64,000 bases of DNA from JBLNDJ01 sp050261515 (lineage in GTDB: Bacteria; Acidobacteriota; Terriglobia; Bryobacterales; Bryobacteraceae): contig JBLNDJ010000012.1 of NCBI GenBank assembly GCA_050261515.1, positions 62,001 through 126,000 of the forward strand, in the 5' to 3' direction. A model generated the notes under the pieces. It made no database searches, was not told where the DNA came from, and saw only the letters and a program-made list of their open reading frames with translations. The position numbers were made by a program, and so were the translations under genes. Below, piece by piece: positions 58,801 through 64,000 of this stretch; position 1 is the first letter of the stretch, and the number at the start of each line of letters is the position of its first letter.

Positions 58801-59199
58801 TTCGGTCTGGAGCAGCGGCGTGGTTTCCTGAACGGTGATTTCCTGCGTGGTGGAGCCGATCCTGAGTTGCGCATCTATAGTGACGATGCCGACGCGCAGG
58901 GTGATCGGGGTGTGGGCCACGCGCTCGAAGCCTTCCTTAGAGAAAGTTAAGACATATTCGCCGGGCTGGACGGACAGTGCGTCGTAAATGCCCGCGGAGT
59001 TAGTGACTAAGTTGATGGTGACGTTCGTGCTGACATTCCTGATCGACACGGCGACGCCAGGAATGACCGCTCCCGACGAATCGGTGACGGTGCCGCGGAT
59101 CTCGCCGGCGTTCGTGTTCTGGCCGAACAGCCGGGGCACCTGTGAGAAACATAGAAACGCTGCCAGCAGGATCAGCGTTCCCTTCCCTTGGTTTAACAT
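55888..59199 (-). CDS. Oar-like TonB-dependent outer-membrane receptor
   Basis: 1103 residues: signal peptide (about 1-27), a carboxypeptidase-regulatory domain (AGEIRGTVTDSSGAVIPGVAVSI to about residue 105), a plug (ITVQETTPLLQTESAEHSSTV, GSGDDIRANGQRGYSGAFFIDGG) and a long 22-strand-type barrel ending FSARLSF-like (AQVGARLSF). This is the large TonB/Oar family that is greatly expanded in acidobacteria and mostly imports glycan or siderophore-like substrates. The regulator at 59460 is divergent. The long frame on the opposite strand is a shadow. Confidence 0.92.
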   Translation of the reverse strand: MLNQGKGTLILLAAFLCFSQVPRLFGQNTNAGEIRGTVTDSSGAVIPGVAVSIRNVSTNVTINLVTNSAGIYDALSVQPGEYVLTFSKEGFERVAHTPITLRVGIVTIDAQLRIGSTTQEITVQETTPLLQTESAEHSSTVTSVEATELPNVGSTWWRLTTLIPGNVGSGDDIRANGQRGYSGAFFIDGGTATFVNTGSSGQMKVPDDAIAEIKFSTSNFGAESGNGLAAYNVITKSGTNQFHGSLFEFNQNDKFNSNNYFSNLVGAPKPIVRWNSFGGSIGGPIRKNKVFFYFTYNNNPIHNFSSGFYSFPTAAAREGDFSDLLAQDTPTIIYDPYSLHQVDGQWVRNPLPGNKMTAAQIDPVSRKIEDFFPTPNQSGIINNYYWSGPGLQNETWYNGRVDYNINDRHRLNVSVLVSPEEMVYADPRPQNENHFTLTSSQAQISHIWTVSPTVVNELRLAGNLYDETGSTPSVGKGYPEQLGLINTIYDIFPVINVGGAVGGSGIGGGIHTVMAEGSFNPSDTVTWMKGKHLLKFGGQYDTWFTNASAWGDMSAGNFSFTGVFTSTPTGGTPGGNGLGYADFLFGTPNTWSLGWGSIGPKTGSRMKDVQAFVQDDYKIRPNITLNLGVRWLYQGGWTEQHDRLGSFDPTLMNPATGTLGALWFAGQNGRRALQNSVPDAFAPRVGIAWSPKPGWVVRGGYGIYDIMWVASNYQYPGGSAYGWAVQGWRGSTDGLTPPFTIGPTPAAASMAYPNLHQGPTPDAIYVPSSADRPASLLNGQPISYSPADTPMGYMHQAQFSIQHSMGPNTVVKAAWVFSRGVNLTFNRDINQVPENLLGPGDAQPRRPYPQYDSINAILSDGMSNYNSLQASFQRYFSGGLSVLFNYTLSKSLDTGTGNGWSAGVDTWQIAASPMANYGLSSNDETHLVSGSFVYELPFGSGKRFFDKRGVANAVIGGWQLSSMFRFNSGPPFTPVWAGAQQTGMLSGTLMPDRIGKGTLSNPTIAQWFDTSAFVKPVDYHFGNSGRNILRAPGLANMDLSLAKNFALPMLGEGGRLQLRFDATNAFNITNWGAPSAGVGAYGAGEIWSCGAMRQAQVGARLSF

Positions 59200-59396
59200 T
59201 TATCCATCTCCATGCCGGGCCAAAACACTCCACGTCTCTAGCGGCCGGGCGAGCTAACCATTGCGAAGTTAAGCCCGGCTCCGGCGAGTGTCAATCGTGT
59301 AAACAGGTTGTTACCGAGCCGGATTCCCCCGTGGACGTGCCCGGCGGACGTAGCAGCCGCCGTCGCAACGTGCTGAAACAAGGGCTTATCGATGAA

Positions 59397-59432
59397 GATA
59401 CGTACGTGATACGTCCCGAATTCTGTGATATC
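59397..59432. promoter_or_regulatory. Direct repeats upstream of the winged-helix regulator
   Basis: GATACGT occurs at 59397-59403 and 59408-59414, 11 nt apart (one DNA turn), and GATA recurs at 59427 within GTGATAT. It lies 28-60 nt before the regulator's ATG and could be its own operator or a binding site in the receptor/regulator gap. Confidence 0.35.
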
Positions 59433-59459
59433 CTCACTTTACGCTTCGGGAGAAGTCTG

Positions 59460-60683
59460 ATGGCCACGTCGTCCCGGCAAATGGGCTCCGAGTTCTGGTC
59501 CCCTGAAACTGAAGCCGAGCGCGACGCCGTTCGCCAGCAGCTTGAGCGCATCCTGGCGAGCGGCCTGTTCGCCAACAGCAAGCGCTATCCCAGCCTTCTG
59601 AAATACATCGTCGAGGAAACGCTTTCGGGCCGGGCGTCATGCCTGAAAGAGCGCACGGTCGGCGTGGAGGTCTTCGGCCGCGACCCTTCCTACGATTCGA
59701 ATGTGGATCCCGTGGTCCGGACGTCGGCGGCCCAGGTGCGCCACAGGCTTTCGCAATACTACGAGGAGCCGGGGCGGGAGACCGAGATCCGCATTGAACT
59801 GCTGCCGGGCTCCTACGTTCCGCAGTTCCGGCGTCCCTGCGCGGACGTTCCTGAGAGCGCGGCCGCTCCGGCGGAGCGAAGACCGCTGCTGAAGCGGCCG
59901 GCGGCCGTCGGGGCGGCGTGCGCGCTGGGGGCGGCGCTGGTCTGGCTCGTTTTCGGGCGGTGGATCGCGCCGGATCCCGTGCGCGAATTCTGGGGGCCTG
60001 TGTGGGATAAATCGAACGCCATCGTGATCTGCGTGCCGGGGAATTTTCCGACGTCCGAGAATCCGACCCAGACCTCCGGCGTGGCCCTGCCCGAGCGCGC
60101 GCCCCAGGTGCCGCTGACCATCGGCGATTCCGTCGCGCTCAATTCGATCGCGTGGCCGGACGCGACGGCGCTCTACTCGCTGGCCGGCTTCATACAGGCG
60201 CGCGGGCAAGCCTACCGCGTGCGCCGCGAGAGAGACCTGCCGTTCTCAGACCTGCGGACCGGGCCCGTCGTGATGGTCGGAGGCCGATACAACAACCAGT
60301 GGCTGATGCGGCTCACGGACCACTACCGGTTCAGCTACCGGCGCGAGGGCGGCGAGTTCTGGATCTCCGACGCCGAGCGGCCGTCCCGGCGGGACTGGAA
60401 GGTCAAGGTGGACGCGCCGTATTCGAGCTTCGACGTGGACTACGGAATGATCTCGCGGGCCTGGGACGTGACGACCGAGCACTGGCTGGTGGTGGCGTCC
60501 GGGATCGCGTCCTATGGGACGATCGCGGCCGGGGAGTTCCTCACGAATCCGGAGCACCTGGCGAACCTCGCACGCCGCGCGCCGAAGGGCTGGCAGCGGA
60601 AGAATCTGCAAGTCGTCTTCGCGACCAAGGTGTTCAACGGGAATGCGGGGCCGCCGCAGATTCAGGCAATCCACGTTTGGTAG
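59460..60683 (+). CDS. Membrane-bound winged-helix-like regulator
   Basis: 407 residues from the ATG at 59460. The N-terminal pattern ERILASGLFANSKRYPSLLKYIVEE, CLKERTVGVEVFGRDPSYDSNVDPVVRTSAAQVRHRLSQYY is the acidobacterial N-domain that is often annotated as a DNA-binding or cyclase-linked domain (about 30-115). One membrane helix follows (about 150-170) and the C-terminal 230 residues are beta-rich periplasmic, of unknown fold. A trans-membrane one-component regulator for the divergent receptor would fit; it is inference. Confidence 0.7.
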   Translation: MATSSRQMGSEFWSPETEAERDAVRQQLERILASGLFANSKRYPSLLKYIVEETLSGRASCLKERTVGVEVFGRDPSYDSNVDPVVRTSAAQVRHRLSQYYEEPGRETEIRIELLPGSYVPQFRRPCADVPESAAAPAERRPLLKRPAAVGAACALGAALVWLVFGRWIAPDPVREFWGPVWDKSNAIVICVPGNFPTSENPTQTSGVALPERAPQVPLTIGDSVALNSIAWPDATALYSLAGFIQARGQAYRVRRERDLPFSDLRTGPVVMVGGRYNNQWLMRLTDHYRFSYRREGGEFWISDAERPSRRDWKVKVDAPYSSFDVDYGMISRAWDVTTEHWLVVASGIASYGTIAAGEFLTNPEHLANLARRAPKGWQRKNLQVVFATKVFNGNAGPPQIQAIHVW

Positions 60684-60712
60684 AGCGGGTTTTGCAAAAA
60701 TCGGTCCGCCTG

Positions 60713-62146
60713 CTACCGGCGCCGGCCCATCGAAACGAGCGCATCGATGAACAGCTTGTTCTGGGCGCCGCAGGTGAAGATCTTGTCGCCGTGGCCCATG
60801 TTGATGTAGAGCATCTTGTATTTCGTGTTACTCCACATCACGGGAACGTCGCCTCCGGTGATCGTGTCCTTCAGACCCAGCGGGTAGTTCGACGGATCAA
60901 GCGTCAGCAGCACCTTCACGTCTTTGTTGTCGCGCGGGTTGGGTAGCCAGCTGTACCATTCGTTATCGGGCGAGATGAAGGACGGCGGCAGGTCCTTTGT
61001 GAGGGGATCGCGCGGGTCGTCCACGCGGAGCTTCGCCTCGAGCGGTGGCCAGTTGTTGCCGTAGAACACCGCGCCGCCGAAGAAGCGCACGAACCACGGC
61101 CAGCCGGTTCCCTGGTCGTTGTATCCGGCGCCGTGAAAGCCGATCCAACCGCCGCCCTTCTCCATGTAGCGTTCGAAGGCCGCGCGCACGGCCTTTCCGT
61201 GCGGAGCTTCGTTGAGCCAGAGCACTACATCCACGCCTTCGAGGCGCTGCGGATTCATATCGTCCCACCGATTCGTGGCCTCGAAAGTGTAGTTGTGCTG
61301 TTTTGCCGCGGCCTTGTAAAACCCGATGGCCTGTTCGGCGAATTCCACGTGATCGCGCTCGGTTTCACTCGAGTAAAACGCCAGCGCGCGCAACGGCGGC
61401 TGGGGTTCGGCCGCCCACGCGATGGAGTTGTGGAACAACGTCGTGAACGCCTCGTTCCTGAACAGCTCCGGGTGGTGGCCCATGAAAATATACACGTTGC
61501 GCGCCCTCACGCGTTCGTTGGTCCACACGACGGGATGGTCGCCCATTTTCGTCTTACTGTCCGGCGTGTAAGTGCTCTCATCGACGCCGGCGAGAACGCG
61601 CACGTTGGGCCGCGGGGAGCGGTCGTAGGTGTACCACTCCTCGTTCTCGATCGGGAAACTCGCGGCGATCCCTCTCATGATGGGATGGGTGGGCGCCTCG
61701 ACCTTCACGGTGCCGGTGGCGAAGTCCGGGATATACGCCTTGAACCGGATCGAGCCCATGAATTCCCAAAACCAGGGCCACATGGGGTAGCCGTCGAACT
61801 CGCCGAGTAGCGACGCGTGGTGGAAGCCGATCCAGCCGCCGCGGCCCTGCTCGATGTACTTACGAAAGGCGTCCATCGCGGTGGGCGTCCACATATACGG
61901 CGGATAGTTCAACTGGATGAAGAGCCGGTACTGAGCGAGGAAGGCGTCGTCGATCTTTGCGGTGTCCTCGATGTAATCGACGGTGAACCCGCCGGCTTCG
62001 CCTTCGCGCGCGAGCCAAGCCTTGGCCGCATCGACGAACGGCTTGTGCAGGCCGCCGCGCTCGGCGATGGCCACTGCGCGGAAGGACTGGGCTGCGCACG
62101 GGAGAGCGGCGAGAGCAGCGATGACGATGCCGATAATCCTGCCCAT
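60713..62146 (-). CDS. Secreted protein with two tandem ThuA domains
   Basis: 477 residues with a signal peptide (about 1-19). Two ThuA-like (class I amidotransferase-like) domains lie at about 20-248 and 255-477; each has the RGGWIGFHHASL / GGGWIGFHGAGY step and a following NEEWYTYDRSPR / DNEWYSWLPNPR with HPI/DPL between. The copies are diverged, so the duplication is old. ThuA proteins are linked to trehalose and sugar use, but the reaction is not settled. Confidence 0.85.
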   Translation of the reverse strand: MGRIIGIVIAALAALPCAAQSFRAVAIAERGGLHKPFVDAAKAWLAREGEAGGFTVDYIEDTAKIDDAFLAQYRLFIQLNYPPYMWTPTAMDAFRKYIEQGRGGWIGFHHASLLGEFDGYPMWPWFWEFMGSIRFKAYIPDFATGTVKVEAPTHPIMRGIAASFPIENEEWYTYDRSPRPNVRVLAGVDESTYTPDSKTKMGDHPVVWTNERVRARNVYIFMGHHPELFRNEAFTTLFHNSIAWAAEPQPPLRALAFYSSETERDHVEFAEQAIGFYKAAAKQHNYTFEATNRWDDMNPQRLEGVDVVLWLNEAPHGKAVRAAFERYMEKGGGWIGFHGAGYNDQGTGWPWFVRFFGGAVFYGNNWPPLEAKLRVDDPRDPLTKDLPPSFISPDNEWYSWLPNPRDNKDVKVLLTLDPSNYPLGLKDTITGGDVPVMWSNTKYKMLYINMGHGDKIFTCGAQNKLFIDALVSMGRRR

Positions 62147-62199
62147 TGTTTGCGCCTCACTGGAGGTAGGATGCTTAATTGAACGATGGCGATTATCTC

Positions 62200-63258
62200 A
62201 TGAAATCATCCGCATGGGCGGTCGTTGCAGTCGCGGTTGCGGTGCTTTCCGGCGCGCGCGCCGGGCAGGTGTCGAGCGGGGCGGTGAGCACCCACGGCAT
62301 CGCCTTCAACCCGGTTTCGAAGAAAGTGTACGCGGTCGATCTGACGCGCGGGCGCGTCGCGATCCTCGACACGGCAACGCAGTCGGTGACGCACGTGCCG
62401 GTTGGATCGGGGCCGGTCTCGCTCGCCGTCAACGCCAGGACGGGCAGGGTCTACGTTGCCAATGCGGATGACGGGACTGTCAGTGTGCTGGACGCGAAGA
62501 CGAACGCCGTCGCCGCGACGCTCAAGATACGCAGCCGTCCCTACTTCATTGCGGTCAATTCGGAAACGGGGAAGGTCTATGTTACCCACACGTTCTCGGA
62601 CAGGATCAGCGTCATCGACGGCATCACCAACGCGGTGACGGAGTTGAAGACGGGATCGATCGACCTGATCTCGGTCGATTCGATCGCCAACACGATCTAC
62701 CTGCTCGGCTACGAAGGCGGCTCGCTGGCGGTGCTCGACGGCGCCACGCTGGCGCTGGCGCGGCGCGAGGCGGGCAAGCACGCCTGGGGGATGGACATCG
62801 ACGAGCCCGCCCACACTTTATATGTAGCGAGGATGGGCACCGCGGACGTGATCGCGATGCCAGCCGGAGGGGCCGCGCCGTCGATCATCCCGGCCGGCCG
62901 CGCGGTCAGCTCGATCGCCGTCAACTCGCGGACGCACAGGATCTACGCCGGCAACTACTCGGGCAACAGCGTAACCGCGATCGACGGGAACGCCCGCCGC
63001 GCTCTGGCCACAGTGGCGGTAGGCGAGCGGCCGCAGGCGGTCGCCGTCGATGAGAGGCGCAACCTGGTTTACGTGGCGAACACCAAGAGCGGCACCGTCA
63101 CGGTAATCGACGGCGCGACGAACAAAGCGCTCGCGAATGTCCCGGCCGGCGAAAGTCCCTACGCGCTCGCAGTCGCGCCCGGCGCGTCGAAGGTGTATGT
63201 GGCGAACGGCTCCGGGCCCGTTGCGCTTACGGCGGTCGATATTGGAGGTGGGCTGTAG
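62200..63258 (+). CDS. YncE-like beta-propeller protein
   Basis: 352 residues from the ATG at 62200 (a TTG at 62179 adds seven). After the signal peptide (MKSSAWAVVAVAVAVLSGARA) come seven or so blades of the pattern GRVYVANADDGTVSVLDAKTN, GKVYVTHTFSDRISVIDGITN, RIYAGNYSGNSVTAIDGNAR, LVYVANTKSGTVTVIDGATN. This is the YncE/cytochrome-D1-like propeller. No haem motif, so a binding or scaffold role in the periplasm is likely. Confidence 0.85.
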   Translation: MKSSAWAVVAVAVAVLSGARAGQVSSGAVSTHGIAFNPVSKKVYAVDLTRGRVAILDTATQSVTHVPVGSGPVSLAVNARTGRVYVANADDGTVSVLDAKTNAVAATLKIRSRPYFIAVNSETGKVYVTHTFSDRISVIDGITNAVTELKTGSIDLISVDSIANTIYLLGYEGGSLAVLDGATLALARREAGKHAWGMDIDEPAHTLYVARMGTADVIAMPAGGAAPSIIPAGRAVSSIAVNSRTHRIYAGNYSGNSVTAIDGNARRALATVAVGERPQAVAVDERRNLVYVANTKSGTVTVIDGATNKALANVPAGESPYALAVAPGASKVYVANGSGPVALTAVDIGGGL

Positions 63259-63270
63259 AATGAACGGTGT

Positions 63271-64000
63271 ATGAAACTCCCTGTGCTGATCCTCTTCCTG
63301 GGTGTACCGCTGATCTGGGGACAGGAAACGCCGCGCACCGAAATCACGAAATGGCAAGACGGGAAAGCGGCCGCCGTCTCAATCACGTTTGACGATTCGA
63401 CCATCAACCATTTCCGCATTGCCATCCCGCTGCTGAATGAACGTGGATTTCCCGGCACATTCTTCGTGGTTACGAACAGCATTCAGGGATCGAAGAACAA
63501 GCCGGGGTTCGCGGGACGGCCCGTGATGGACATCATCCGCGAGAGCGAAAAGGTGCCCACGAACAAGGACAACCTGTTCGAGCGTCTCTCGCTGCTCAAC
63601 TATCTTCGGACGGTGCAGCATGTGGACGAGCTGAACGGTTTCGACGCAACCCGGCTCGGGCGCCGGCTCGACGAGAAGGACTACGCGGGCCTGTCGAAGA
63701 TCGCTGACGAGAACCTTGCGAACCTGCGCCGGAGCGGCAAGACGTACGAAGTCAAGCCGCCCACGGGCCCGGTCGGCGACAAGCGTTACCCCGTCACCTG
63801 GGACGAACTGCGGCGCTACGCGGCACAGGGGCATGAGATGGCCAACCATACCGCCAGCCATCCGTTCATGCCGGCGCAGGACGAGGCGAACATCAGTGCC
63901 GAATTGCTGGCGGCCAAAGAAGATTTCCTCGAACAGCTTGGGCCCAAAGAAACCTTCTCGGTAGAAGCCCCTTACGGTATCGATGACGAACGCATCCGTC
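63271..64000 (+). CDS. CE4 polysaccharide deacetylase, N-terminal part (cut by window end)
   Basis: The ATG at 63271 opens a frame that is still open at the window end (243 codons). A signal peptide (MKLPVLILFLGVPLIWGQ) is followed by VSITFDDSTINHFRIA (NodB motif 1), a long insert (about residues 70-185), and HEMANHTASHPF (motif 2). The ending continues beyond 64000. It is a second CE4 gene, next to the YncE-like protein by 12 nt, with weak ribosome site. Confidence 0.85.
   Translation, partial: MKLPVLILFLGVPLIWGQETPRTEITKWQDGKAAAVSITFDDSTINHFRIAIPLLNERGFPGTFFVVTNSIQGSKNKPGFAGRPVMDIIRESEKVPTNKDNLFERLSLLNYLRTVQHVDELNGFDATRLGRRLDEKDYAGLSKIADENLANLRRSGKTYEVKPPTGPVGDKRYPVTWDELRRYAAQGHEMANHTASHPFMPAQDEANISAELLAAKEDFLEQLGPKETFSVEAPYGIDDERIR

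Noticed and set aside
55828..58950. 1040-codon open frame on the plus strand
   Set aside because: It is the exact antisense of the TonB receptor gene and its composition (Arg/Gly/Val/His-rich) is what GC-rich codon bias produces. No domain is recognisable.
1..64000. CRISPR arrays, tRNA or rRNA genes, transposases
   Set aside because: I saw no regularly spaced direct repeats, no tRNA signatures and no transposase motif; only palindromic dispersed repeats are present.

Overview
The window looks like chromosome from a GC-rich acidobacterium, probably of the Bryobacterales/Solibacter type. The case rests on protein families: an Oar-type TonB receptor with a carboxypeptidase-regulatory N-domain, a SpoIVB-type S55 protease, tandem ThuA domains, CBM9 and GH127 proteins, many Tat-exported enzymes, a diderm envelope gene set (BamA/SurA/TamB, LpxA/LpxD, Mla) and the palindromic dispersed repeats found in such genomes. 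The assignment is inference, because there is no rRNA gene here to confirm it. I found no tRNA, CRISPR array or transposase.

Layout. 1-3.0 kb: the tail of a Gfo/Idh/MocA oxidoreductase, then hypA (without its zinc ribbon), hypB and an L-lactate dehydrogenase in one overlapping run, facing a ThiF/MoeB-like enzyme. 3.1-10.7 kb: an outer-membrane assembly operon (BamA/TamA-like, SurA-like, TamB-like). 10.8-14.8 kb: pcm, a UroD-like protein and small conserved or unknown genes. 14.7-19.8 kb: a cobalamin riboswitch driving btuB-btuF-btuD-btuC. 19.8-22.0 kb: a MacB/LolCDE-like exporter and a stand-alone receiver domain. 22.0-25.6 kb (minus): mlaE-mlaF-mlaD-hpnK. 25.6-26.6 kb: a P1-family self-cleaving peptidase.

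26.6-29.5 kb: an AT-richer island with different codon use. It holds a frame-disrupted small gene, a secreted cysteine-rich protein, a small sensor-like or lipoprotein-related protein and a DsbA-like oxidoreductase, behind a good sigma-70 promoter. 29.6-35.6 kb: GH127, an S55 protease and a large beta-propeller protein. 35.6-39.7 kb: PP2C phosphatase, uppP, ftsK, then a perfect 25-bp hairpin repeat. 39.7-43.8 kb: a SagB-type nitroreductase facing mtaC-mtaB (methanol:corrinoid methyltransferase), then comF and an HNH nuclease. 43.8-47.6 kb: infC, a degenerate histidine kinase, a MobB-like GTPase and divergent lpxD/lpxA. 47.6-55.8 kb: a carbohydrate-active cluster (serine hydrolase, esterase, CE4, GH5, TPR protein, Tat TIM-barrel protein, GH39/GH5-like). 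55.8-60.7 kb: a large TonB receptor with a divergent winged-helix membrane regulator. 60.7-64 kb: a double ThuA protein, a YncE-like propeller and a truncated CE4 deacetylase.

Themes. B12 import (riboswitch plus btuBFDC) sits on the same stretch as a corrinoid methyl-transfer pair (mtaCB). The envelope genes cover OMP assembly, lipid trafficking, lipid A and undecaprenyl recycling. Three signal peptides appear to be built from one family of dispersed palindromic repeat. Most long antisense ORFs are GC-codon shadows and are left out.
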